The position numbers were made by a program, and so were the translations under genes. From assembly GCA_010909165.1 (NCBI GenBank), contig MU008168.1:930001-994000 (forward strand): 64,000 nucleotides of DNA, written 5' to 3'. The notes below the pieces were generated by a model. It made no database searches. It worked only from the letters and a program-made list of their open reading frames with translations, and was not told the DNA's origin. Every line of letters begins with the position of its first letter. Within the stretch, counting starts at the first letter, position 1. This document shows, in pieces, positions 42,539 through 54,500 of the stretch. Source of the stretch: Anthoceros angustus. Taxonomy: Eukaryota > Streptophyta > Anthocerotopsida > Anthocerotales > Anthocerotaceae.

Positions 42539-43730
42539 TGTTTTGACCTCTACCTACTTCTTGTTGCTAATTCTAATGATTTCAGCGTGTACAGCCCAAA
42601 ACGCAGCTTGGAGAGCATGAGGGGCATTGCACAAGCCAAACGGTGTGAGAGCCGAAATGAGATTTACAATTGACTCATTTGGATTATTTTTGGCTAAAAA
42701 ACCCAAACAACTGTTTACAGCATGGCTATACCTTGTTACATCGAAATGGGCCCTCTTACCTCGCCCAAAAAAAAGCTGTGATGCTGACAATAATCTGCAT
42801 AAGATCCAAATATAAACCATGGCTAAACTATTTTAGAGGTTTGGGTGGTTATTATACAATGGGGTTTTGCTTTTAAATTTATTATTCTCTAATTCCGTTG
42901 TACTTCCATGTTTTTGTTTCACTTGAGTGTGGTCTGTTGTTATGGATGACATCCATTTTCCAATATAGTAATTTTTTTACCTTGTACACGGTATGATAAA
43001 TTTTATGTTTTTAATTATTTGTTTAAATACTAAAATCCCGATACTAGGGGCTAGTCCCCTTGGCATGGTGCCCTTCGTTGGGTGGATGGGTTTTGGGGTG
43101 GATGGGTTTTTCCCATCTCTTTTTTATAATAAAGTCTTCTTTCCCTTAAAATCCCAGATACTACCTTGTACATTCATCTTGTACAAGGGCCATCCTTCAT
43201 CCCATGATCACAACACATTTCCACATGTCAGAGCTCAGCATAACCATCATGCCTTACTAGGGCAGGGTGCTCTGCCTGTTGTTGGTTACTTGCATCATTG
43301 TCGTGATTAGAGTGTCAAAGGCTGCTGGAGCAACAAAATTGTTTCACTACCAATGCATCCTGTAGTTCCCTTGCCAATCTACTCAGGATATAAGGGTTTA
43401 GCTAGAAGTGCAGCTTTTTATGCTAAAGGTGCAGCTTCTTGTGGTTTTGAAAGTTCTAGTTGCTCTTTGCTGATATATCATAATACTGAAGGTTCTTTTT
43501 CCTGTGGAAAGACACTTAATTGGCCTTCACTTGACAAATTTTCACATTGACCTTGGTGCCACATAGCACAACCGGCCAGACATTCTCACATACTCGCAAA
43601 GAAGACACTAAGGTAAGAGTCTAAAAGGCATCCATCGAGCCTCTTACGATAACAAAAAAAGAGCAAGATAAATACTTTTGAAATGCATGCTTATGCACCT
43701 AGCTAATTTTTGGCTTCCTTTTTGTACTAG
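42539..43730. other. Intergenic DNA with an inverted relative of the 42-bp satellite
   Basis: No gene is recognised. About 43040-43130 (GGATGGGTTTTTCCCATCTC) resembles, in reverse orientation, the end of the satellite at 24200-24420 and its flank. Confidence 0.4.
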
Positions 43731-43954
43731 GGATCTGAATCTGCACTTCGTTAAGTCACCAACTCTAGCCCCACCAGAGTTTCAAATTGATATTGTAGCA
43801 CAAGAACAGTAAGTCCAACTTGTTCTACCTAATCTGGCTTGTCTTTTAGTTCTACGGTTTTGATTTTGTACCATTACTTTTCTAATTGTGTCTTGAATGA
43901 TCATGTAGGGATAAGGCAGATCTACCTGCTGCTGCCTCTCAGCCATTGCCATGA
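43731..43954 (+). pseudogene. RAN: RAN small GTPase, C-terminal fragment (two exons)
   Basis: Exon 43731-43808 reads GDLNLHFVKSPTLAPPEFQI then DIVAQEQ. After a GT-AG intron, 43909-43954 continues DKADLPAAASQPLP and stops. This is the conserved end of plant RAN (NLHFV-SPALAPPE-QID-A-QQ then AAA-QPLP). The acidic DDDDD tail, which binds importin-type partners, is replaced by a TGA. The GTP-binding exons are missing upstream, although an acceptor-like TTTTTGTACTAG precedes the first exon. It is a truncated duplicate, not a working gene. The kept intron means it did not come from an mRNA. Confidence 0.8.
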
Positions 43955-44917
43955 GAGGGGGCAAACCGGTAAGTAGCTACATGTTCTTGTTTTCTTATGT
44001 TAATAAGATTTCTCATGCATGTGGTTGTTTGGGAGGTTTGTTGTGCTTCTTTGCCAATTGGCCACTGTTGGCTTGTTGTGGCAGAAGCGAAATCTTTCAA
44101 CATGCGGTTGTGGAGAGTTGTAAGGCCTCATTGTAAAATCTCAGAGGGTCTGCTACATAGTCGCCCTTCCAGTGATGTACGTGCATCTTATGTGTGATTC
44201 ATTAGTGCTTTGTTTCTTTCAAGCACTAGTTAGAGGGTATTGTGAGAGGAAAAGGCTGTTTAGGCTAACTGCCTTAGTGTGCACGCTATGGAGGCGGACC
44301 GCTAAAGATGGGAGGCTCACGAGCGTGCAACAGAATTTTCAGCAGATGAAGACCTTGAAAGTTGAACAGAACCGTAGCACTACGTATGCACTTTTGAAGT
44401 TTGAAGCAGGCCTTGCCATAAGAAAGCGGACTTTTGATTGTAAACACAAGCCCAGTTCTTATACGGAACTATGGCCCTTGGCTCCAACAAGCTATCCCTT
44501 GGTTGAGTCTACTTCTCAGCCTAGCTATGGGAAAAAGGTGCAGTCCGGCGTGCGAGTGCAGAGGCATTGAGGCATCCTTGCAGCACCCTATTGGAGGACC
44601 CTCCTAGTAGTCACATTGTCAAGAGGTTGTGTCTCAACACGCTTGAAGATGGGGGATTGCGATAGCGTTGGTCTGTACGGTGCATACGTACGTGGAGCCT
44701 TTGTAGGAAATGGATTACCACCCAGCCGTGATGCAAAGCCATAATATTGTGCAGAGACGGCATCACATAAGTCCTCAAGCCTGAGGCAATCTTGCTGGTG
44801 GAATCCTTTGATGAGTGATAGTAAGAAAGAGCTCATACATTTGTTCCCCATGTGTATGTGGTCCCATACTAACAGCTCCCTATTGTAACCATATGTCACA
44901 CATGTGCGTAGGTATAT
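43955..44917. other. Unassigned region with exon-like pieces
   Basis: A plus-strand frame at about 44220-44570 (ALVRGYCERKRLFRLTALVC, YALLKFEAGLAIRKRTFDCK) and a minus-strand frame at 44588-44899 (KCMSSFLLSLIKGFHQQDCL) are open, but I recognise neither. Confidence 0.25.
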
Positions 44918-45345
44918 CTAACAATATGGCACTCTCGGCGGGACTTGCACAAGTCCAAAAGGCTTGATGTCATAATGTATGGTTGGCTTGTCATCTGCTG
45001 AGCTTTCCTTCACATCTCCCTGTTTGCCTGGTAGGTCACACAAACAAATCCGTTAGTCTTTTGTTCTAGAAGTTTGCTTCTTGCAATTGGGAAATGAAAT
45101 GCTCTCTACTAACCAGAGTCCTTAGAGGCTTTCAACTTCACAAAAGAAGAACTTGCTGCCTCGGCTTCCGCACGAAGTAGAGAGTTCCAAAAATAGTCCC
45201 AATAGTAGTCCCCATGGGGCTTGTGAACGCCCTGAAAGTGTATACCCTCATGCTTATGCTTGATCATTAGGTCCAAGTCCTGAAGGCAGTGTCGGGCAAT
45301 TGTTGCTGCTTCCTCCTCATCCCACACAATTGTTGCGATGTTGAA
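44918..45345 (-). pseudogene. Two exon-like segments of an unidentified gene
   Basis: The first segment (about 45345-45112) reads DEEEAATIARHCLQDLDLMI then KHKHEGIHFQGVHKPHGDYY then WDYFWNSLLRAEAEAASSSF and ends before a possible donor. After about 80 bases and a possible acceptor, the second (about 45027-44918) reads GDVKESSADDKPTIHYDIKP then FGLVQVPPRVPYC and stops. The composition is protein-like (tryptophan, tyrosine, balanced charge). Family unknown; the rest of the gene is not visible. It may be a fragment brought in like the RAN piece nearby. Confidence 0.3.
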
Positions 45346-45404
45346 CTTCTTAGGCTATGAGTCTTTTGAAAAGGTCCGTGATCCATCCATATTGACTTCT
45401 TTCT

Positions 45405-46115
45405 ATGGGTTCGAACGAACACGTGTACCTGTTCAAACGATATATGAAAGCCAAGATGATTTGCACAGACAAGAAATGTATGAAATACTTCCTCGAGGAG
45501 GCAAAGGCTTGGTTTGAGGAATTGGGTGACTCCATTAGGATTGACTGGTCGGTTCCCCAGACTACATTCCTCACTCAATTCCGAAGCAAGACCTTTGAGA
45601 AATACTGTAAGAAGTAGTTGAGTTGCTTGTACCAGAAAGATGGCGAGAACATTACTAGCTATATTGATTGTACGCAACGTTGGTGAAGAGGTTGGACCAT
45701 GCCATCTACGAACCCAAGATAAAGCGGGTGAAGAACAAGTTCGTCCAAGGAATTCGTGACGAGTGCTTCTCGAGGAAGATGGAAGAAGATAGTGCTGACT
45801 TGAAGGCCGTGATTGAGATGGCCTTGGAGAGAAGGAACGTCCATTCTCGGTTCAGGCCGGAGTACCCACGACACCGTGGAAGGAGCTCCAACTCTTCTCT
45901 TGAGCCTGCACCAACAAAACCAACGGTCAGTTACGACGCCAAGGACTTGGCTCACAACGATGTCAACAAACGATTGATATGGGAACTTCCTGAGCTTCGA
46001 GTATCCTTCCGAAAGTTGGAGGAAGAAAGGATTGAGGCGGCACGTTCCTAACCACGATAGCCATGCAAGAAGTATGGTACGAGTGAACATACCACTAGGT
46101 ATTGTGTAAAGGGTC
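45405..46115 (+). pseudogene. Ty3/gypsy-like gag remnant
   Basis: 45405-45617 reads KYFLEEAKAWFEELGDSIRI and TTFLTQFRSKTFEKYCKK, the retrotransposon gag helix pattern (AxxWF...W..F...F...F). After a stop and shift it continues ITSYIDC, YATLVKRLDHAIYEPKIK and a basic tail to about 46050. A degenerate knuckle follows, reading CKKYGTSEHTTRYC, in which the second cysteine is a tyrosine. No polymerase or LTR is seen nearby, so it is an isolated fragment. Confidence 0.6.
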
Positions 46116-47727
46116 CTTCTGGTTACTATGGCGGTTCTAGACATGTAGAGTGGTGCTAGCACCTAGCTCCCAAGAACAACAAGCCACAACCTCACAACAC
46201 TGTAAGAAGGAAGCTAGACAACTAGCTGACAATTGATAGCTTCAACAAACCTCATCATGTCTCTCAGCTGTCTCCAAAGACCTCTAAAATTTAGCAACTT
46301 CAACTATCAGGGCATCTTGCTATTTTTTCACCTCCTCAAAAGATTTGTGAGAATTGCTCGATCGAGCAACCTTCACCTCATACTACTTGAAGTTGTTCTC
46401 TCCTAAAGACTTTTTCGCTGCTAATTCCCCACACAACTCCATGTGCCACTTCTTTACCTCCTCCTTATTCTTCACAAGTCGGACAATGTCATTGTGTCAA
46501 CTATCCAAGAACTCCACATAGCTGGCGAATAAAGGCTAGAATCTCTTCGAGCTCTTAGGCCATAAAAGCTTATTCTGCAACAAACACAGCAGCAGCTCCA
46601 GCTCCATGTGCCTCTAGTACCCTCTCTGTACCTTTAGGCATCACATAGAGTGTCCGCTAATTGAGATTGTCCTTGCTTGTGGTGTTTGCAAATGATGGAT
46701 GCATGAACATCAGCAATAGCAGCAACAACAAACATCAGAACAAGCATCAGCATTAGCAGCAACAACAAACATCAGCAACAAGCATGAGCATTAGCATGAT
46801 ACTAATGCTGCTAATGGCCAAACAGACTACTGCTGACTAGGTCAATCACCAGCAGCAGGCATCAATCATCCCAACAAAACTCACCAATGCAGAGTGCATC
46901 TGTCATACAACATATGATCACACACAACAAAGTTAGAAGACACAAGGCTAGGAGCTAACAGCACTAGCATCATATGTGTCACACACAAGGGAAGGAGCTA
47001 ACACTAGCAGCAGCAACAACACCAAACATAAGTTGCTATAGTAGTCACAGCAACTACAGCAGATTCAACACCACATTCATCAGCACTCACAACAGTTACA
47101 CCAACGACAACAAATTCAGCAACGATTTCAATAGTTTCAGCAATTTTAGCAGATTTTCGGCAGCAGTTTCAGCAGATTTAGCAATTTCAGCAAATTTTCA
47201 GCAGCAGTTTCATCAGATTTCTCAATTTTAGCAAATTTTCAACAACAGTTTCAACAGATTTTCAGCAGCAGATTCAGCAGTTTTTGTAGATTTTCAGCAA
47301 TACATTCAATAATTTCAGCAGATTTAGCCGATTCAGCACATTTCAAGTAGCAGATGCAACAGCAATTTCAACAGATTTAGCAGATTTTCAGTAGTAGATT
47401 CTGCAAATTCAGCATATTCAGTACATTTTAAGTAGCAGATTCAACAGCAATTTCAACAGATTTAGCAGATTTTCAGTAGTAGATTTTGCAAACTCAGCAC
47501 ATTCAGCACATTTTTAGTAGAAGATTCAGCGGCCGTTTCAGCAGATTTTCAATAGTTTCAACAGATTTTTATGAGTTTTAGCAGATTTTCAGCAGTAGAT
47601 TCAACAGATTTTCAGCAGCATGTTTCATAGATTTTCAGCAGTTTCAGCAGCAGATTCAACAGATTTTTAGAAGCAGGTTCCATAGATTTTCAGCAATTTC
47701 AACAGAGTTTCAGCATCATTAGCGTTA
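46116..47727. repeat. CAG/CAA- and TTTCAGCAG-rich low-complexity stretch
   Basis: 46116-46680 has no gene. About 46690-46850 is rich in CAGCAACAAC and CATCAGCA; about 47030-47720 is a degenerate repeat of TTTCAGCAGATT-like units. Frames through it are glutamine-, phenylalanine- or serine-rich and not credible as a gene. Confidence 0.7.
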
Positions 47728-47990
47728 TTTGAACTTCAACATGTCCAAGAAGTGCAGGGAGGGAATGACGACGAGGGCCTGGTGATTTGTAATGAACTTC
47801 AACATGTCCAAGAAGTGCAGGGAGGGAATGACAACGAGGGCCTGGTGATTTGTAATGAACTTCAACATGTCCAAGAAGTGCAGGGAGGGAATGACGACGA
47901 GGCCTCGCCTGGTGATTTGTAATGAACTTCAACATGTCCAAGAAGTGCAGGGAGGGAATGACGATGAGGGCCAGGTTATAGATCACCAAT
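47728..47990 (+). repeat. 63-66-bp coding-type minisatellite, four copies
   Basis: Each unit starts TGAACTTCAACATGTCCAAG. In one plus frame it encodes ELQHVQEVQGGNDDEGLVIC plus N (21 residues per unit). The third unit has a 3-bp insertion and ends in a stop; the fourth leads into an open frame. Confidence 0.9.
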
Positions 47991-48253
47991 CGGAATACGA
48001 GCTCGAAATGGACCATAATGTTATCTCGGTCAATAACCTTAAAATTGAAAGGGGAATAAATCTTGGTGCTGCTGCCGAAGATGATGTCGAACCAAATAAT
48101 AGTTTTACCCCAACTATCACAGGATGCGCGGCCGAGGAAATGGAAACCCTAACGCAAGTGGTGTCTTTGAAAACATGTTTGAGGGTAGCCCGGTACCCAA
48201 CAACCGTCAGAAGCGAAGGAAAAAGCGAAAAGCTTAAATGTCATAAAGGGTAA
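47917..48253 (+). CDS. Acidic hypothetical ORF following the minisatellite
   Basis: From the last minisatellite unit the frame continues GQVIDHQSEYELEMDHNVIS and VNNLKIERGINLGAAAEDDV, and ends basic (RSEGKSEKLKCHKG) at 48253. It could be the end of a protein whose middle is the 21-residue repeat, with the upstream part broken by a stop in unit 3. No family is recognised. Confidence 0.3.
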
Positions 48254-51200
48254 TTTTCAGTGCTTGGCTTTGAGGCTAGATCTATAGTGGTGATTTAGCT
48301 AAAGTCATGCCGGTCAAGGCCACATGTAATCAGAATAGACGATTTTGCAAACCCTTATCCTCACAAAGTTGAGTTTTCTTCTAAAAAAATATGCTATTTT
48401 AGTTGTCCATTATGTTGAGTGTGCGTGCTGCCTTGGTGGGTGCACAAACTTGTGCGCGCACCACCCTCAAACTGTTCGCTTTCCAACAAAAATGACTGAA
48501 GTCAATGAAAGGCAGAAATGCAAAAATGCCAGGAAACTGAAGGTTATGAATTTCATCATCCCTTCTATTTCAAGGCCTTTACATTTGGTTGTGATATAAG
48601 TGATACCGCGATTTTGAACACAAGTTTTCGATGAGTGAACACCGTCCGAAAATGCCAAAAAACCGCAAATGCGCATTTTCGACCAAAAATGGAAGGAATT
48701 TTAGCCAAAACCCCTTTCGGTCCGAGAAACCCGTTTCTATCCACTTTTAACCGCAATCAAAATTGGTCAAAACTGTACGGTCGTATAGAATACCATTCTC
48801 GGTAGCAGGTGACTTGTGTTCATGAACATTATTTTTCACTATATTGTACACATAGATGCCTCGATATCTTCTAGATTCTATGGTATTATACATGCCACAT
48901 CAGCTCGGGATGGCTGTATGTGGCAGAAAAGTTTCCATCACACAACTCAGCCATAAGTGTTCGCATCTAGTCATCCAATTTTTCTTATGGTGTTTATGGT
49001 TTTTGTTGGACATGCATGATACATATAGATGTTTTATGCATATGCGGGCTATGGACATGTCTGGCCCTGCGTGGAGGCCCTGCTCATCTTCGCTTCCGTT
49101 CTTTTTTGCACCCACTAACGAGATCTGTACACAACTTGGCAACGAAGAAATACGGATGACACCGAGACAGCAGGACATTGATTGCATGAGGGAATTCTTA
49201 TATTTCTAGGCTTCTCGCTCTAAAACTTAGATAGGTGTTAGGTGGTAGGCCAAACGATCATGATGTAATGGATTTCCATCATGGGACTTGGTACTTAACA
49301 ACTTGCACCAAGGGCATCCACTCCCTTTAGGTACCCCATCTAAGTACCGATCTAAGCTCATGATGCTTAATCACAGCGTTCTTCTAAATGTGTGTCCATT
49401 TGGACTAAGCCATTCGGACACACATTTGGAGCCATTTGTTTCTATGAGTTAGGGTTAGGGTTTGGTGTGGGTTAAGGTTAGCCAAGGCTAACCTTAATCG
49501 ATACCAAACCCTAACCCCAACTCATAGAAACAAGAAAATGTTGTATCAAAGATTCTTATATCACACACCTGACGTCATCGGTACACGGGGGACGACCCCT
49601 GTAGCGTATGATGCGGTAAATTTTATTATGTGATCCACCATAAAAACCTGTGGTATACTGCTGATTTTGTTATGTGATCCACCATAAAAACATGTGGTAT
49701 ACTGCTAATGAGAACGGTACACCATAGGTTCCGCAGCTGATTGATGTTATAAGTATTTTCTCAATCGTGCCACTTCATGATGTTATAAATATTTTCTCAA
49801 TTGTACCACTTCAAAATAAATATGCCACGACATCTTTAAGATTCTCTTGTACAATACATGTATAATACGTGCCATATCAGCTTGGGTAGGGTCGTACGCA
49901 GGGAAAAAACTTTGTACGATACAGTTTTGGCCGGGTGTTCCCATTGTGTCATGCAGATGTTTTGTTCTTGGGGTTTTAGCGTTCCGATCACCACACATAC
50001 ATGTTAACACGCGGCAGTGCACACATACACAAATTTTTGGGCAAAAGTTTGGTCCGCGTGCAGGTTCGCTCTTGCCTGAAGGCCTCGCTTTCATGTGCAG
50101 GCTTTGTTCTCGTACCGCCTGTACTTGACATTGACGACATTGTGCAGGGAGTGCAGGAGGAGGGGGGAGGCACTACCCGAGTGCCTGCAGCAGTGGACGC
50201 AGGCTGAAGCCACGCTGTGGGCGTGGATAGGGATCAGCCTGCTCCGTTATGTAGTGCACTAGGCCCTTTGAACTTTACACTTGTGCAGTGTAGGCCTTTT
50301 TTGAGTGCAAGCCTTGTATCTGTGCAATTGTTTTCATGGAAGCCCTTCTTGTGTTGGTCCTTCTGGTACAAGCTTGTTTTGTGGTACATCTTGCTATGTG
50401 AACGCACCTACGCTGAAGAGCAATCAAGGGTCTATAGCGGTGCCAAACACTGACCACGCAAGAACGTTGAGTGCAATGCAAACGTAAATGCAAACGCTAA
50501 GCGCAGCGCAGCGCACACATACGCCACCCAGCAGATGCATGATGCAAGGTCACACAAATGCCCATGAACAGATGCAACCCTAAACCCTAGCCACAAGTGG
50601 GCAATAGAAAAAAAGTTTGTGTGCATCATGGTCAAAAGTTTGTGTGCATCACCAGCTTGACGAGATCAGTACACCCCGGGGCCGCAGCCAAGACTGATGT
50701 GGTCATGCGTGACATAATGAAATAGTTCCGCCGCATGCAGCACTTCCAAAACCCTAAAAAAATGTGGATGCCGCGTGATGAGAACGATATTCCATACGGT
50801 ACTACTACTTTTGCTTTCTCCTCGCAAAATTCTGATCGGGCTAGAGAATTCGAGGCACACTTTTTTGCAGCCACCGTTGACTCTATACATTTGCTTACTA
50901 AAACAGCTTGTAAAACGCTGTAAATTCATTTTCTTTCCAGACATGTGGTCTGATCTGACTCTCTTTACTCCGTACATTCACCATAATACAAACTTTCTAA
51001 GCCTGGGCTCATAATCTTCTCAGGCTCCACCTTCACAAGCTAAACATATTTGTAGGCAAAACCTCGAGGACCTTGTTTTGTTCGGACGCTACGCAGAAAT
51101 CGAGATCCATGTCATGGAAATCATGTTGACCGACACTGAATTGTTGACTACCTTGGTGGTTGGAGCTTCCTTGTCTGCCACGAAAAATCAAATAGGTAAT

Positions 51201-51516
51201 TCTAGATGGTCTAACGAGCCACAATAAACAATGTCGTAATGTTCATAATCACAGCCCGGCCTGCGGTAGTCCCGAACCACGATGTACTGGGCGCGCGTGC
51301 ACAAAACACTCGGGGTTCCCACACCAAACCTGATGTTAGACGAGTGCGGCGAGATCAATACATACATACACCCACAACGGGAGAAGGAACACTGCAGGCA
51401 GCATCCAGTGTTCATCCCTTCGACAGGATTTAAGACCCTCTCCCGCTATGTCTTGTAAATGCTACATGGGTTGTTGAATGGGAACGGAGGCTGAATGGAT
51501 GACCATGAACCCATTG
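48254..51516. other. Intergenic DNA with hairpin, short tandem duplications and exon-like pieces
   Basis: No gene is recognised. Tandem duplications of about 45 bp (49619-49709, unit with ATGTGATCCACCATAAAAAC) and about 37 bp (49743-49812) are present. 50101-50207 reads FVLVPPVLDIDDIVQGVQEE then GGGTTRVPAAVDAG and may be a last exon. 50735-50923 (FQNPKKMWMPRDENDIPYGT) is open, but unassigned. Confidence 0.35.
49386..49532. repeat. Two adjacent inverted repeats, the second with 45-base arms
   Basis: AAATGTGTGTCC (49386-49397) pairs with GGACACACATTT (49416-49427). Then 49437-49483 pairs with 49486-49532: the arm starts TGTTTCTATGAGTTAGGGTT and the other ends CCAACTCATAGAAACA, with only a few mismatches and almost no loop. 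The pair adjoins the dispersed repeat at 49268-49406. Confidence 0.88.
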
Positions 51517-54500
51517 CTAAAGCCGTGTATTTAGCTGGAGTGCGTCATACACTGTTTTAGCCATCTGCTTCACTAACACTTGGCCACCAGAGCGTTCCCC
51601 GTCACGCCGCTCCCCAATCAGCTTCTGCAGTTTCTGAGGCAAGTCATACTCAACAATAAGCTGTTTTGGTCGAGGATGATGGTCGTACACTGCCTGCAAG
51701 TGTACATAGACACAAGTTATAGCCAGGACGAAGCCAGCTCTCGTGAGCTGATAGCTGCCCACTCTCAGACATATGCCGAACAGATTAAACACATCATGGA
51801 CGGGTTTGGTGGGCACACCTTTATCAATTTGAGAAGGTTGAGTCGAACAATGGCATCTTGATGATCTAATCTACCTACCAGCAGCGGGGTGAGCCCAGAA
51901 AGAGCCAAAGCTGTATTCAGGTGAACCGATTTGCTGCAAGCAACAAAGGTAAACCCAAGTCAGCCTACAAATCAAACTATCATCCCAGCTTCAACATTCT
52001 GTCTCCAACTCATCGTCTCCATAACACAGCTGCTTCCTTCTTAGAAGGAACTTCTGGCACCCTTCCTTGACCTTGTGAAAAAAATTGCCAGTTCCAGTCA
52101 AAGCTACATTATCTGTACTTGAACCAAACACAACTTCATGACTCGAGTAAAATCCACATAGCAGGTCTCGTATATACGTGATCATCTTCAGAAAAGGCTC
52201 CAATATGTGCACAAATGCAGCACCACCACACGACTGGAAAAAGGCCACCAGCTTCTGCAAGGCTTCTTTCTTAAGAAGCATCTGCTCGACTTTCCTCTGT
52301 TCATTGTCATGGGCTAAGCAAACCGCAAGAGAGTCCAGTGCACTGACAGCCCAATCATCGTCATCAAGTAAGCTCAGGTAAACTTCTAGCCCTTTGTGAG
52401 CCCTCAACTGTTCCCTGGTGTATCTTGATGCATGTGCCATGTCACATAGGAGCGGCAAAGCAAACTGCTTCAAGGGCGAGTTCGAGACAATGAAGTGCAT
52501 AAGATGTGGGATTATGCCACATTCAGCAGCTTGCTCTTGTCGCCTCTTGTTGATCTTGCACAAGTTGTAGAGCGCATTCAAAACCTGCTTGCACATGTGC
52601 AGAGTCAGAACAGAGAAAGCAAATCCCAGTCTTCATCACAGCCCGTGCGAGGCCAACAGTAACTGACCTGGTTATGTATGCGCCCAGTGTGGACTCCAGC
52701 CCTTCGATCCAGTAAAGGGACAAGGTGCTTAATTGCATCTGCTCTCTGCAAATACTCTAATGTACATGGATCCATTGAAAGCTCTTTGATGCACTCCAGG
52801 ATCTGCAAAAGAACCGTGTCAGTTGCTTTGCTGCAATTGATTCAATGCAGCACCTGAGCAGCAACACCAACCTTCAAAAGTATTGGAGGCTCGAGCTTGC
52901 CAAGGAGCTGAAAAAGCCGTATCAACACACTTCCACTGCATAGGTGGGACTTCACCATGGAATCAGCTCTACAAAACTCCAATAGTAGGCAGGCTATTTT
53001 AGAGACATAATCCTTTGCAACCTCAGCACTGATGCCAGAGACTGCTCGCGACCGCACTTCCGCCATGATTGGAATTTCTGATAGTCCATTTGCATCGTCA
53101 GATGACAGACTACTTCTCACAGAAGATGGCACGCGAGAAGCCTTCAGTCCACCATGTAATCCTGCGCCCATCCATCCAGCCTTGCTGGGTGTGGAAACAG
53201 CATCTCGTTGAGGCTCTGCAAGCACAGAAGTACATGGATCAGTCACCAGCAACCCGACAACCCAGATATGGAGCACCCTGTCAAGAGAGGAACTTACCTG
53301 AATCTATGGAAATCGAATCGAAGTCACCCATAAATTTCTTGTTCATGAGCTGATGATGCAAATAGGAGCCGGCGCTGTCACTCTTCCCATGACCTCCAAA
53401 TAGATGCCGAGTGCGGTCAAGCTGGCCAGACTGGGGCCTAGACGGAGGCTCCTTCTCCAAAAGACTCAAAAGTGGCAAAAAGTCGCCAGAGCTGGTTTGA
53501 AGGACCTCCTTCGTGAGGACGGACAAATCTGCATACCCCAAGTCTCCCCCCAAGCTGTCAGTTCATCAGCAAGTTGTTGAAGTGGTTTTCAGATCTTGAT
53601 GAGAAGACAGCTCCCTCACCATCATGTTTTTGCCAGGCAACATCAGAGATAGCCTGCTCCTTAGACATGGAAGAATGCCGCCGATGTTTACTCATGGACG
53701 CTGGCTGTGGAGCCTCTGCTTGACCTGATCTCACAGGATAATGCTGTGTTCGTGTATGTCTCACATTCTCCTGGTGGCTCGCTGAAAACTTTTGCAGTTG
53801 TGCGGTTGGATACCTGGAAGTTTCAGACATCAATGTTGACTGTTCATGTTGATTGTCTAGGCCAGACTGGATTCGGCTGGGGTCTAATTGACCAGAGAGA
53901 GCCTTCCCGTTCTCCTTGAGGCCCACAAAGGAGGGATGTGACTTTTCCAAAGGTCCAGAATAGGACTGCCGGCGACTTTTGTCAGCAGCAACTGCTCCAA
54001 TTCCAGCAGAAGGGAGGCGAGTCGACTCATTTAAACTGTAGAGAGCATCCACAAGTCTTACACATACACCACTCTTAGCAAAAATGCGGCAAAAATCATT
54101 TCGAGGTGTTGAAGTTTGTAGTCTGAAAACTTCCCACATTCCATCAATGGCTATGTGCACCATATCCCTGTAGCACATAAGAACTTAGCGATTCAGATGA
54201 GACCAATATGCACTGACATCTGCAGACATTCATCAACCTGAAAATAAGGACCCTGGTTCCAAAAAATTGAATGGACACAACTACAGGAATCAGATTTTAC
54301 CTGTATTTTACATAGTCAGTCTCTAGAAGGCCAACCAGGACTGGGAGGCCACGGCAGGCGATGAACATTTGAAGTGTTAGTTTACTGCAACCAACAGGGA
54401 CAGCACTGACTTCAGCCTGGAATGTGAAATGAGGATGCTCTTGCAGAAGAGGAGGAGCAGGTAACTTCACAGGGTGGAGTCAGGAGGTGGGACCTAGTAT

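Noticed and set aside
49450-49515. Interstitial telomere (AGGGTTAGGGTTT)
   Set aside because: Only two degenerate units exist and they lie within the arms of a hairpin; no TTTAGGG array is present.
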